A stretch of 64,000 bases of DNA, taken from NCBI RefSeq assembly GCF_002154725.1, contig NZ_MTAW01000082.1, positions 1 to 64,000 of the forward strand, written 5' to 3'. Shown one piece after another: positions 8,411 through 17,315 of this stretch. Positions within the stretch are counted from its first letter, which is position 1. The number at the start of each line of letters is the position of its first letter. A program made the position numbers and the translations under genes. The notes beneath the pieces are model-generated. The model made no database searches and had not been told where the DNA came from. It was given only the letters and a program-made list of their open reading frames with translations. Source of the DNA: Nostoc sp. 106C. GTDB taxonomy: Bacteria; Cyanobacteriota; Cyanobacteriia; Cyanobacteriales; Nostocaceae.

Positions 8411-9388
8411 TTAAGCGCTCAAAGACACAACTTTTTTAGATTCAAGCCAGAGACTAGCTACGCTATACTTAGCAACTACTGAAGCTTGCTTAGAATTGCA
8501 AGAACTCTTGATTTCTATTGTTTTGGTATCATCTTTGACTAATTTTGCTTGGCAAGTATATAGCGAACCTCTGTTATTTTCAAAAGTTAGCTCAGCTAGC
8601 ACTGTATTATTATCTAAGCTTTGTTCTAAAATTTTACCTGCTACTTTGTAATTAAACCAATCCCATCCGTAATGGAGGATTAATTCCTTTTCTAAAATCT
8701 GAAGTGGAACTGGTAAAATACCCCAGCCTCGATAGACTTTATTTACGCATTGAATATCTCCAGTACGGGTCAAAATCGATTTGAATGAATCTTGATCGAG
8801 AAGGCCGTAATACCTTCCTTCTGGTAAGTCTATGATTGTTGGCGCAAATCGATGTCCACCAAAATGACTTGATTTCCAAATCCGAACATCTTGCAAGCCT
8901 AAATGGGAAATTGTATTTCCAGCATGAAAATAGAAAGGATTACCATATCTAGCACAGCATTTATCATGGCTGCCGTGGGTACATACTAAAATATCTCTAG
9001 TATTACTTGTTTCTTTCTCATATTCAGGAATACTACCCCATAAGAATTTTTTGACAACCGCAGCTACATTCTCAATATTTTCTAGCTTAAATTCATGCTT
9101 ACGATATCCCTGAATTAATCCCTTTGATTTTTGATAAATCAAAAGAGTTGTTTGTTCTATTTTGTGTGATTGATCGTTAGCAATTAACAGGAATCTTATC
9201 GGTAGTTTAGCGCGCTTTGCCTCCTCTACCAACATCCTTAAATTATTTGGCACCCATTTAGAATTAAAGGCTTCTGTTGTCCAAGGAGGAGGACACTCAA
9301 CTAAAATATAAGTTTCGTAATTGGTGGCGCTACCAACAACATCTTCTCCTGTTTGCCTTGCGTAATCTGAACAAAAAAAGGTATTCAT
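8411..9388 (-). CDS. Sucrase/ferredoxin-like family protein
   Basis: A 325-residue member of the Suc_Fer-like family (thioredoxin-fold, ferredoxin-type [2Fe-2S] proteins). The family starts with FFCSDYARQTGEDVVGSA and a strand ending in ECPPPW. The cluster-binding region is CTHGSHDKCCARYG (about 138-151) followed by WKSSHFGGHRFAPT (about 171-184); the cysteines and histidines there are the expected [2Fe-2S] ligands. These proteins are often found with siderophore or stress loci and are thought to be redox proteins; no enzyme activity can be stated. Start ATG 9388. It may be co-oriented with the unknown gene at 9510-10040. Confidence 0.8.
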   Translation of the reverse strand: MNTFFCSDYARQTGEDVVGSATNYETYILVECPPPWTTEAFNSKWVPNNLRMLVEEAKRAKLPIRFLLIANDQSHKIEQTTLLIYQKSKGLIQGYRKHEFKLENIENVAAVVKKFLWGSIPEYEKETSNTRDILVCTHGSHDKCCARYGNPFYFHAGNTISHLGLQDVRIWKSSHFGGHRFAPTIIDLPEGRYYGLLDQDSFKSILTRTGDIQCVNKVYRGWGILPVPLQILEKELILHYGWDWFNYKVAGKILEQSLDNNTVLAELTFENNRGSLYTCQAKLVKDDTKTIEIKSSCNSKQASVVAKYSVASLWLESKKVVSLSA

Positions 9389-9509
9389 TTAGCTGTTCTC
9401 ATTCATTAATTGTATGGACAAGTTTATGACAAAGTAAAATTGTGATCGTAGCTACAATAGCCTCTAAGAAACGCAACAACAAGAAACAATCAGCATTGCT
9501 TGTAACTAA

Positions 9510-10040
9510 CTAGGTAGCCACTTTATAACATTCATTTTTATTAAACCTATTTCCGGTTAATAAAATCTCCACAATATCGGTAGGAAAGTGCTGTAAAACT
9601 TTTTCCGTACCACCAACGTTAATTTTGTATCTCTTATAGTTAGACAGTTTATTAACTGTCAATTGCTGAAGACAGTCTTGCGTACTCTTGGTTAAAGAGC
9701 CACTGTCTATGTATGGTAACTTCAGTTTACTTAAACTATTGAAGTAGCTGAAATCACACTTTAAAATTTGGCTAAAATTACGGTACTTATTTAAATTTTT
9801 AATTAAATAATCTATATAGCCATTTACAGCCCCTGTCTCTACATCTACAGGCAGACTTTCACTCTTATGCCATTTTGCAGAGGAACTAGGCTGCTCAAAT
9901 GAGTACTTAATAAAATTAATCTCTTTTTGCCAATTTACGCCTATTGCTTGATGTTGTCCTGTAATAGATTTCGAGACTGCTTTAATTAGGCAATTAGGTT
10001 TTAAGTATTCTTCGTCACTACGTATCCTGCTTGAAAACAT
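9510..10040 (-). CDS. Hypothetical protein (unrecognised)
   Basis: About 176 residues from ATG 10040 (MFSSRIRSDEEYLK); a TTG six codons upstream is less likely. No known motif, signal peptide or membrane span is visible. The protein is Lys/Asn/Ser-rich and probably globular and helical (KNLNKYRNFSQILKCDFSYF). It lies 121 bp upstream of the sucrase/ferredoxin-like gene on the same strand. It may be a lineage-specific gene or the remnant of a longer one. Coding potential is plausible but unproven. Confidence 0.4.
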   Translation of the reverse strand: MFSSRIRSDEEYLKPNCLIKAVSKSITGQHQAIGVNWQKEINFIKYSFEQPSSSAKWHKSESLPVDVETGAVNGYIDYLIKNLNKYRNFSQILKCDFSYFNSLSKLKLPYIDSGSLTKSTQDCLQQLTVNKLSNYKRYKINVGGTEKVLQHFPTDIVEILLTGNRFNKNECYKVAT

Positions 10041-10058
10041 ATTGCAAATAATTCTCAA

Positions 10059-10622
10059 TTAGCTTGAAAAAAATAAAATTGTACTCAGAAGCCGGATAAT
10101 CTGTTTTACACCCTTTTCTGATTAAAAGTAAGGTGATAAAAATAATCAGTAAATGTAAGTTAATAAATCTTTAAATTTAAGTAGCAGGAAAGTATTTTTC
10201 AAAAAATATGACAATTTTCCTAGCTATACTTAGTTTTTACTTCTGGTATTGACTTTTTTACTGATTTAATTTCCTGAAAGTGACCTGAAATTGACATCAG
10301 GTTTTTTGGGATACCTACTTTAATCCTAAATTAAGTCAATAAGAAATGCAAGTATTTGCTAATCTTTATAAATTTTACTAAAAATTTTATCTTGATGAAC
10401 ACGAGTTAAATAAAGCTTAACAAGTAGCTAACGGCTGAGAGTCCTAATTTCTGTAAATATTGCTATCTTCTATACAAATAATAAAGACTCTCAACAGTTA
10501 AAAATTATTGCAGATAGTTACTAGTGACTAATCATACAGAACGATTCTATTTCTGGCAGAAAGGGAGAGCGATCGCAACTCCACAATCTGCACTCTAGAG
10601 ATGAGGGAGCCTCATGCTTTGT
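10059..10622. other. AT-rich gene-free stretch
   Basis: I see no gene, RNA or strong hairpin here. A HIP1 site (GCGATCGC) lies at about 10569. It separates the unknown minus-strand gene at 9510-10040 from the 3' end of the MerR gene. Confidence 0.4.
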
Positions 10623-11036
10623 TTAAGCTTTTTCAATAATCGGGCAGATTGCTTGTTCAGAATTTTCAGTAGTTGTTTCCCAATTAGAAATTAAGGCCAC
10701 TAAATCTTGTCTCAGAGTAAGTAGTTGCTGAATTTGTTCATCGATTTCCGTCACCTTATCTTCTAGCTTAGTTTTGATATGTTCGCAGGGTAATTCACCC
10801 CCATCATGAACATGCAAAAATTCCTTAATTTCTGCTAAAGTCATCCCCAAATTTTGGGTGCGCTTGATAAAGTTCAGGCGAGCCAAAACATCAGAGTTAA
10901 ACAATCTAAACCCGCCTTCTGTTCTACCTGACGCTTGCAGTAGTCCCAACTCCTCGTAGTAGCGAATTGTTTTAATTGGTACACCGCTTTCTTTGGCAAC
11001 TAAACCAATTAGTTTTGGTGCTTCTTGGGCTAACAT
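10623..11036 (-). CDS. MerR-family metal-responsive regulator (CueR/ZntR-like)
   Basis: A 137-residue regulator. The N-terminal winged helix (LIGLVAKESGVPIKTIRYYEELGLL) carries the classic TIRYYE motif, followed by the second wing and a dimerisation helix (about 85-120). C84 in GELPCEHIK matches the first metal cysteine of ZntR/CueR proteins, and C131 in the tail (AICPIIEKA) could be a further ligand. Regulators of this type twist promoters with 19-20 bp spacers on binding Cu(I), Zn(II) or Cd(II). A matching palindrome lies just upstream (11080-11109), so autoregulation is likely. A nearly identical half-site precedes the copper ATPase at 55.7 kb, which argues for copper sensing. Confidence 0.8.
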   Translation of the reverse strand: MLAQEAPKLIGLVAKESGVPIKTIRYYEELGLLQASGRTEGGFRLFNSDVLARLNFIKRTQNLGMTLAEIKEFLHVHDGGELPCEHIKTKLEDKVTEIDEQIQQLLTLRQDLVALISNWETTTENSEQAICPIIEKA

Positions 11037-11079
11037 ACTGACCTACTTTTCTGCTTGATATTGCTGTCTACACTTATCC

Positions 11080-11109
11080 TAGACTCTCCAGTGAACTAGA
11101 GAGTCTAGA
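11080..11109 (-). promoter_or_regulatory. MerR-type operator/promoter of the merR gene
   Basis: A palindrome with half-sites CTAGACTCTCCAG and CTAGAGAGTCTAG around TGAA (12 of 13 positions symmetric). On the minus strand TAGACT and TAGGAT frame a 20-bp spacer that contains the dyad, the layout of MerR-controlled promoters. It lies 44 bp upstream of the regulator start. The rest of 11110-11351 shows nothing recognisable. Confidence 0.65.
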
Positions 11110-11351
11110 GCGATCATTTATTATTCTTCCTTGTTTGCTCTGCTCTCTCCTGACTTACAGCAACCTGAGCCTGACAAAATGTTGCCAAAATCAGTTGTGT
11201 TTGCAGAACAGCAGTTTCAATCAACGGTAATCTGAAAAAAGAATAGTTCTTTCGCGTTTCCGACTACGCGCACTCAGGTGAAGCCTAGAAAATTAAGAGG
11301 AGAATTTTCGCGTTCAATCCACTCATCCATAATCTCAAATCCAAAATCGAT

Positions 11352-11771
11352 ATGGCTCCTTTACCCGACTACCGCCCTAAGCAACTGTCCGTAGGTCCCC
11401 TAGAAGCAGAAATTTTGCAGATCATCTGGGAACTGGGTTCAGCTACAGTTAAGGATGTACACGATCGCATTCTGTCTAACCCAAACCGAGAGTTAGCTTA
11501 TACCTCTGTAACAACCGTTTTGCGCCGCCTTACTGATAAAGGTTGGCTAGTTTGTGACAAGAAAGGAAAGGCATTTTATTGGCGTCCATTGCTGACGAAG
11601 CAGCAAGCAGAGGTAATTAAAGCCCACGAGCAATTGCAGCGATTTTTGGCGGTGGGTAATCCGGATGTTGTTGCAGCCTTCGCTGACAGTCTGGATGAAA
11701 CAGCTAGCGAACAAATCGAAGCGATCGCCAAACGCATTCAAGCCGCACGTCAAGCCAGGGAGGGGAAATAA
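11352..11771 (+). CDS. BlaI/MecI/CopY-family repressor
   Basis: A 139-residue winged-helix repressor. LSVGPLEAEILQIIWELGSATVKDVHDRI begins the wHTH and SVTTVLRRLTDKGWL is the recognition helix typical of BlaI/MecI. The C-terminal part (about 85-139) is helical and would dimerise. In the family the repressor is inactivated by proteolysis through a membrane M56 peptidase, and exactly such a gene follows, overlapping by one base (stop TAA shares its last A with the next ATG). No beta-lactamase gene is nearby, so the regulon is unknown. Confidence 0.85.
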   Translation: MAPLPDYRPKQLSVGPLEAEILQIIWELGSATVKDVHDRILSNPNRELAYTSVTTVLRRLTDKGWLVCDKKGKAFYWRPLLTKQQAEVIKAHEQLQRFLAVGNPDVVAAFADSLDETASEQIEAIAKRIQAARQAREGK

Positions 11772-12610
11772 TGCATTTAATGATGATTTTGACTGCTTTA
11801 GCAGTTGCTTGGTGGTTAAGATCCACTTGGATTGGCCCTGAAGGAAATTGGAATCTCCGGTGGCGGCGATCGCTATTTTTATTTCTCTTTCCCCCCTTGC
11901 TACTTTTCATGACTGCGATCGCTGTACTTTGCATGGGTCCTCAAGGCAAAATGGGGGGAATGTATACAGGCTGGGGTAGCTATCTTCTAGCGTTGATATA
12001 TCTAGGATTTTTTAGTATTTTATGTATTAAACATGCCATCCAAGGATGGCAGTCTGTAGAATCTGCTCGTAACTGTCCCCTGGTAAATTTTGGACAAAGA
12101 CAAATCCGCCTACTCAACACAGGCGCACTCTTCGCTGGTCAAATCGGTTTTTGGCACCCCGAATTAGTAGTGAGCCAAGGATTATTCCAAACGCTCTCAA
12201 GCGAACATTTAGAAAGTGTCTTAGCACACGAGCAAGGTCATTACCATTACCGAGATACATTTTGGTTTTTCTGGCTGGGTTGGGTGCGTTCTTGTACTGC
12301 GTGGTTACCCAATACAGATTCTTTGTGGGAAGAACTGTTAGTTTTGCGCGAACTCCGGGCTGATGGTTATGCTGCATCGCAGGTAGATCCCTTGCTGCTA
12401 GCAGAATCGCTACTGTTGGTAGTTAGTAGCACTCCTGTATTATCGGAAATTTGTTGTGCTGCCTTAGGTTCACCAGGAGCAGATCGCTTAGAACAGAGAA
12501 TAGAAGCTCTCTTAGCACCGCCAGAGCCAATCTCTGCGGCTCAATTGCCTTCCTGGCATAGCTTCCTGTTGGCATTTCTGCCTTTAGTCACTGTGATCTT
12601 CCACACCTAA
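11771..12610 (+). CDS. M56-family membrane metallopeptidase (BlaR1/MecR1-like)
   Basis: A 279-residue integral membrane zinc peptidase. Hydrophobic spans lie at the N-terminus, about 33-57 and 70-88, with another near the C-terminus (SFLLAFLPLVTVIFHT). The zinc site is HEQGH (H153, E154, H157) in LESVLAHEQGHYHYRD, and RELRADGYA (E194, D198) supplies the third ligand. Unlike BlaR1 it has no extracellular penicillin-binding domain, so it must sense something else or act after another signal. It is translationally coupled to the upstream repressor and probably cleaves it. Confidence 0.85.
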   Translation: MHLMMILTALAVAWWLRSTWIGPEGNWNLRWRRSLFLFLFPPLLLFMTAIAVLCMGPQGKMGGMYTGWGSYLLALIYLGFFSILCIKHAIQGWQSVESARNCPLVNFGQRQIRLLNTGALFAGQIGFWHPELVVSQGLFQTLSSEHLESVLAHEQGHYHYRDTFWFFWLGWVRSCTAWLPNTDSLWEELLVLRELRADGYAASQVDPLLLAESLLLVVSSTPVLSEICCAALGSPGADRLEQRIEALLAPPEPISAAQLPSWHSFLLAFLPLVTVIFHT

Positions 12611-12636
12611 ATAGATAATGGGTAATTAGCTAGTTA

Positions 12637-12745
12637 TATAGGAATATGATTTGATTTCTGAAAAAATTTAAGTATCCATAGGGTGTGTTATGCTACGCGA
12701 TAACGCACCCTACGTATATTTCAAAAATCAAGTATGAATCCTATA
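12637..12745. mobile_element. MITE-like element, 109 bp, about 27-bp terminal inverted repeats
   Basis: The left end TATAGGAATATGATTTGATT continues to CTGAAA; the right end TTTCAAAAATCAAGTATGAA continues to TCCTATA, an imperfect inverted repeat. The centre has its own palindrome (GGGTGTGTTATGC..GATAACGCACCC). Related copies lie at 8026-8247. The rest of the gene-free stretch 12611-13129 shows no gene. Confidence 0.65.
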
Positions 12746-13129
12746 TTACCCATTTGTAATTTTTTGTATGATTGTTCATTTCATCCCAAGTTCCTATTTG
12801 CAATCGCCTCGGAACTTTGGGAAAAAATCTTATGGAATTTGATACTTTTTAGCGCTCAAATTGACATCAGCGATTAGTACTTTTACACTTGATAATTCTT
12901 GATTGAGCAGTTTTTCAACGTAAAGTATAATACTGCTTTAATCAATTTACCATTAATATTGAAATCGCTTAAAGCTTACTGAGTGATGAGTTGGTTTGGC
13001 AATTACTTTATAGCTTCGGGAACAATATTATAGCTTTTGCTACATTAAGTATAAGTGCAAATAAAATAGCACAATTTCAGTGTTTGTATAAACTAAACCA
13101 GCAACAAAAATTAGGCTTTAATCACCTTA

Positions 13130-14713
13130 ATGAATGTTTTACTTGTATATCCTCGCTTTCCCAAAAGTTTTTGGTCTTTTGAAAAAACACTGGCTTTATT
13201 AGACCGTAAGGCAATGCTACCGCCTCTGGGTTTGGTGACTGTAGCCGCGATTTTGCCTCAAGAATGGAAATTCAAGCTAGTAGATCGCAATGTGCGTCAA
13301 ATCACAGAAGCAGAATGGGCTTGGGCAGATTTGGTGATCCTGTCTGCGATGATTGTGCAAAAAGAAGATTTGCTAGAGCAGATTCGGGAGGCGAAATACC
13401 GAGGTAAGCGCGTGGCTGTGGGTGGCCCTTATGCTACAGCTTTGCCACATGAAGTGAGTGCCCCGGGAACAGACTACTTAATTTTGGATGAAGGGGAAAT
13501 TACGCTGCCGTTATTTGTAGAGGCGATCGCACGAGGCGATCGTACAGGTGTTTTTCGCGCTGGTGGTGAAAAACCAGATGTCACCCATACTCCAATTCCG
13601 CGCTTTGACCTTTTAGAGTTTGATGCCTATGCGGAGATGTCGGTGCAATTTTCCCGTGGATGTCCATTCCAGTGCGAGTTCTGCGACATAATTGTTCTTT
13701 ATGGTCGCAAACCCCGCACCAAAAACCCCGCACAACTGTTAGCAGAACTTGATTACCTCTACGAACTAGGTTGGCGACGCAGCATTTTCATGGTGGATGA
13801 CAACTTCATCGGTAATAAACGCAACGTCAAATTATTCTTGAAGGAACTTCAGCCTTGGATGGTGGCACATAACTATCCTTTCTCTTTTGCCACAGAGGCT
13901 TCAGTTGATTTAGCCCAAGATCAAGAACTGATGGATTTGATGGTAGCGTGTAATTTTGGGGCTGTGTTTCTCGGGATTGAAACCCCCGATGAAGAAAGCC
14001 TCACCTTTACTCAGAAATTCCAGAACACACGAGACTCGCTCAGTGAAGCGGTACATACAATTACGCGCTCAGGGCTGCGAGTCATGGCAGGCTTTATTAT
14101 TGGGTTTGATGGCGAAAAACCAGGAGCCGGCGCAAGAATTGTGAAGTTTGTCGAGCAAACTGCTATTCCCACTGCCTTATTTAGTATGCTGCAAGCGCTT
14201 CCCGATACCGCCCTTTGGCATCGATTGGAAAAAGAAGGACGACTCCGGAGCAAATCTGCCAACATCAACCAAACCACGTTGATGAACTTTGTGCCAACTC
14301 GACCTTTAGCAGATATCGCCCGCGAATATGTAGAGGCGTTTTGGGAACTGTATGAGCCATCGCGGTTTTTGGATCGCGCCTACCGTCACTACCGGATTTT
14401 GGGCGAAGCAACCTACCCCAAAAAAGGTAAAGGTGCCAAGAAACCATTGAACTGGAAATCCCTCCGGGCGTTGCTGATCATCTGCTGGCGACAAGGTGTG
14501 CGCCGTCATACACGCTGGCAATTCTGGCGCAACCTGTGGAATATGTATCAACATAATCCGGGTGGAGTGAGTAGCTATTTATCGGTTTGTGCGCAAATCG
14601 AGCATTTCTTGGAGTATCGCCAAATTGTTAGGGATGAAATTGAAGCGCAAGTAGCTGAGTTTTTGGAGGCGGAAGCCAAGGTACAGCCAGAAGTGAAAGT
14701 GTTAGCGTCGTAA
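13130..14713 (+). CDS. B12-binding-domain radical SAM protein
   Basis: A 527-residue enzyme with an N-terminal cobalamin-binding-like Rossmann domain (MNVLLVYPRFPKSFWSFE, about 1-140), a radical SAM barrel with the cluster motif CPFQCEFC (C178, C182, C185), and a C-terminal domain of the type seen in DUF4070 proteins (about 370-500). Members of this class do C-methylation and other radical chemistry. Hopanoid C-2 methylase HpnP is a relative, but its N-terminal signature as I recall it is not the one here, so I do not use that name. The gene is monocistronic, with a hairpin at 14743-14771 after it. Confidence 0.8.
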   Translation: MNVLLVYPRFPKSFWSFEKTLALLDRKAMLPPLGLVTVAAILPQEWKFKLVDRNVRQITEAEWAWADLVILSAMIVQKEDLLEQIREAKYRGKRVAVGGPYATALPHEVSAPGTDYLILDEGEITLPLFVEAIARGDRTGVFRAGGEKPDVTHTPIPRFDLLEFDAYAEMSVQFSRGCPFQCEFCDIIVLYGRKPRTKNPAQLLAELDYLYELGWRRSIFMVDDNFIGNKRNVKLFLKELQPWMVAHNYPFSFATEASVDLAQDQELMDLMVACNFGAVFLGIETPDEESLTFTQKFQNTRDSLSEAVHTITRSGLRVMAGFIIGFDGEKPGAGARIVKFVEQTAIPTALFSMLQALPDTALWHRLEKEGRLRSKSANINQTTLMNFVPTRPLADIAREYVEAFWELYEPSRFLDRAYRHYRILGEATYPKKGKGAKKPLNWKSLRALLIICWRQGVRRHTRWQFWRNLWNMYQHNPGGVSSYLSVCAQIEHFLEYRQIVRDEIEAQVAEFLEAEAKVQPEVKVLAS

Positions 14714-14742
14714 TTGTCAATATCTCTCAAATACTATTTATT

Positions 14743-14771
14743 CTGAAATCCTTTACCTATAAGGATTTCAG
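14743..14771 (+). terminator. Hairpin downstream of the radical SAM gene
   Basis: A perfect 11-bp stem CTGAAATCCTT/AAGGATTTCAG with a 7-nt loop lies 29 bp after the stop codon. There is no clear T-run, so it may be a weak terminator or an mRNA 3'-end stabiliser. Confidence 0.45.
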
Positions 14772-14938
14772 ATAGTCACGTTGCTTTGATACTTAAAGAG
14801 CAATGTCTGGCGACAAGAAGCAGAGCTTTTGCACCTCTTGGTATGACTTATTGCCTAGCAAAAGTATGAAAACTCAACAACCATGCCACTATAGAGAATA
14901 GAGCGTCAAATTGAGCAAGAGGAAGGCTAAAAAACGCT

Positions 14939-15898
14939 GTGCAGATAACATTCTTAGGGACAAGTTCCGGTGTACCCACAAGAGCACGCAATGTTTCTAG
15001 CGTTGCCCTGAGATTACCCCAACGGGCAGAACTGTGGTTATTCGATTGTGGCGAAGGTACTCAGCATCAGCTTTTGCGGAGTGACCTAAAAACCAGCCAA
15101 CTATCCCGAATTTTTATTACCCACATGCACGGCGACCACATATTTGGCTTGATGGGATTGCTTGCCAGTTGCGGCTTGGCTGGCAATGTGGAACGAGTTG
15201 ATATCTATGGTCCACCAGGATTAAATGAATATATCCAAGCTGCCTTACGTTACTCTCATACGCACTTTTCTTATCCTGTAAAAGTTCATGCCATTCGTCC
15301 GGGAATAATTTATGAAGATGATGAGTTCACTGTCAGCTGTGGACCTTTACATCACCGGATTACAGCTTTTGGCTACCGCGTTGCCGAAAAAGACCGAGCC
15401 GGACGCTTTGATGTGGAAAAAGCCAAAGTGTTGGAAATTCCGCCAGGTCGAGTTTACGGTCAACTCAAGCGTGGTGAAACTGTGACTCTTAATGATGGGC
15501 GAGTGATTAATGGCAAAGATTTGTGCGGCCCCACAGAAATTGGACGCAAGATTGCTTACTGTACAGACACAGTTTTTTGTGAAGGTGCAGTGGAATTAGC
15601 ACAGGATGCAGATGTGTTAATTCACGAGGCGACTTTTGCCCATCAAGATGCAGATATGGCTTTTCAGCGGCTACATTCCACCAGCACAATGGCAGCACAA
15701 ACAGCTTTAGCCGCTGGCGCACATCGCCTGATCATGACTCATTTCAGTCCCCGCTATGCTCCAGGAAATATTTTAGAGTTGAAGGATTTACTACAGGAAG
15801 CAAGAGCAATTTTCCCTCATACCGATATGGCTCATGATTTCATGGTTTATGATGTACCGAGACGGCGGGAGTTAGAGTTAACAAAGACTGGTGTATAA
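14939..15898 (+). CDS. rnz: Ribonuclease Z (tRNase Z)
   Basis: A 319-residue metallo-beta-lactamase-fold endonuclease that trims the 3' trailer of tRNA precursors. The zinc motif HMHGDH (H62, H64, D66, H67) is intact, further ligands are in CGPLHHRI and YCTDTVF, and ITHFSPRY provides the late histidine. The N-terminal [14 protein letters not shown] and the substrate arm region (about 150-190) match long-form bacterial RNase Z in length. The start is GTG 14939 with AGGAAGG (14921-14927) upstream. Single copy, not in an operon. Confidence 0.95.
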   Translation: MQITFLGTSSGVPTRARNVSSVALRLPQRAELWLFDCGEGTQHQLLRSDLKTSQLSRIFITHMHGDHIFGLMGLLASCGLAGNVERVDIYGPPGLNEYIQAALRYSHTHFSYPVKVHAIRPGIIYEDDEFTVSCGPLHHRITAFGYRVAEKDRAGRFDVEKAKVLEIPPGRVYGQLKRGETVTLNDGRVINGKDLCGPTEIGRKIAYCTDTVFCEGAVELAQDADVLIHEATFAHQDADMAFQRLHSTSTMAAQTALAAGAHRLIMTHFSPRYAPGNILELKDLLQEARAIFPHTDMAHDFMVYDVPRRRELELTKTGV

Positions 15899-15931
15899 CA
15901 ATCACTAAGAATTAGTATCTCCTATAAACAC

Positions 15932-16048
15932 AAGTGTAGGTTTTTTACAACAACGCTGAAAAGGGAACAAGATAGACAAGGCAGCAAAAGATTATTGCTG
16001 CATTCAAAATAGAGTCATAATTCACACTTGTCTGGAAAACCTACACTT
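15932..16048. repeat. 117-bp element with 13-bp inverted ends
   Basis: AAGTGTAGGTTTT at 15932-15944 and its exact complement AAAACCTACACTT at 16036-16048 bracket an AT-rich core. It lies between rnz and the next plus-strand gene. It could be a small MITE or a long-range hairpin in the 5' region of the next gene. Confidence 0.5.
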
Positions 16049-16147
16049 TTGAGGTTGAGCGTTAAATCGTTCTGACAAAATTATTTCTCCGGATGAGCCA
16101 CTATAAAAGTGAATAAACCTTTATAGTAAGTCTCTCTGTTAAAACTT

Positions 16148-16471
16148 ATGGAAATGCCCCAACGCGTATCAATTCGCTACAAAGACGCGTCCTACAACAC
16201 TAACGAGATACGTTTGAAAACCTTCCGGTTAGCATTTCAACTATGGGAAGAACAAACCAAAACTAGAAAAACAGAGCTTTATGAATTTATACAATCTTGC
16301 TTAAAACAGATTGATCGCCAAGATCGATTTATGATTTCTCTATTATTCATAGAATTATCAGACCTGATACGTGACTCTTCTTTAGACAGGGGAATGAAAG
16401 AAGTTTTAATTAAAACATCCTTTAGGGAGTTTGCTTGCGCCTTGACAGATTTTGAAGATAATTCTAAATGA
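16148..16471 (+). CDS. Hypothetical protein, 107 aa
   Basis: A small, highly charged helical protein (KTFRLAFQLWEEQTKTRKTE, ELSDLIRDSSLDRGMKEVL). No signal peptide, membrane span or known motif is visible. Start ATG 16148; the in-frame ATG two codons later is an alternative. The inverted-repeat element at 15932-16048 lies in its upstream region. I do not recognise the family. AT-rich hairpin-like DNA follows the stop. Confidence 0.5.
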   Translation: MEMPQRVSIRYKDASYNTNEIRLKTFRLAFQLWEEQTKTRKTELYEFIQSCLKQIDRQDRFMISLLFIELSDLIRDSSLDRGMKEVLIKTSFREFACALTDFEDNSK

Positions 16472-16725
16472 TATTGTACTTATTCAAAATATCAATTTTT
16501 ATAAAAAATTGATAATAAAATTTTAGGTTATCTCTATTTCTGACAAGCAGTAAATATTGGGAATAAATTCTATTTCTAAGTTTGTTAAATTAGGTTGGTG
16601 TGAAGTGTTTTGTCTTTGGCTGAGGGATGGATAAATTTGTAGTGATGAGCCACGAGACATCACATAAACCATAATAAATACATCAAAGCGATCGCTCTTG
16701 GGATATCTTCGTACTGTTTAATTAC

Positions 16726-17169
16726 CTAAGAACCACCCTGATCGTCTTTATAGTTGCCAGCCTTGTCTTTTTTAATACTTTCTTCTAAGGCTTGAATTTG
16801 TTCTCGTCGAGCTTCCAATTCTAGAGAGCGACGTGCTAGGTCTTGATTTTGCAATGTCAGAGCTTGTCGCCAATGTTCGGCTCGTTCTGCCTCCTGTTGT
16901 AAAAAGTCTGGGGTAATACCAGTAGACAAATAAGCTTGTATTAAATGCAATACCCAGTTGGTGGCATCTTCTAATCTTTCTATGTCTCCTGTCGCGGAAA
17001 GTTCTACTAACACCAGCAATTTTTCGCTCATGGTATTTCCTTTACCTAAAAGAATTACCGCCTCTTCTGGAATAATTGCCCAAAGATTATCGGCTTCCTG
17101 CCGCGCCAACAGGCGCAACTGATACTGTTCTAAAAATTCGTTTTTGTGTACCTGGGCTAAATATCGCAT
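16726..17169 (-). CDS. Conserved-looking hypothetical protein with C-terminal coiled coil
   Basis: A 147-residue acidic protein downstream of valS on the same strand, 146 bp apart. Residues 1-95 look globular (HKNEFLEQYQLRLLARQEAD, TGDIERLEDATNWVLHLIQ). Residues about 95-135 form a coiled coil (LTLQNQDLARRSLELEARRE), followed by a short charged tail. No catalytic motif is visible. Function unknown; it may be co-transcribed with valS. Confidence 0.55.
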   Translation of the reverse strand: MRYLAQVHKNEFLEQYQLRLLARQEADNLWAIIPEEAVILLGKGNTMSEKLLVLVELSATGDIERLEDATNWVLHLIQAYLSTGITPDFLQQEAERAEHWRQALTLQNQDLARRSLELEARREQIQALEESIKKDKAGNYKDDQGGS

Positions 17170-17315
17170 GACTGTCGCTACTCTTCGAGAACTGCTGTGC
17201 AGAACGCCTTAATTCAAAAATCAAAATTAAAAATCAAAAATTAATTTTTGATATTTCAAGGTTTTAATTAGTAATGGGTAAGTAAGTTAATCATAAATAC
17301 CCATTACCATTGCTG

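Noticed and set aside
13130-14713. Radical SAM gene as hopanoid C-2 methylase HpnP
   Set aside because: The cobalamin and SAM domains fit the wider family, but the HpnP N-terminal signature I remember is not present and no hopanoid gene is nearby.
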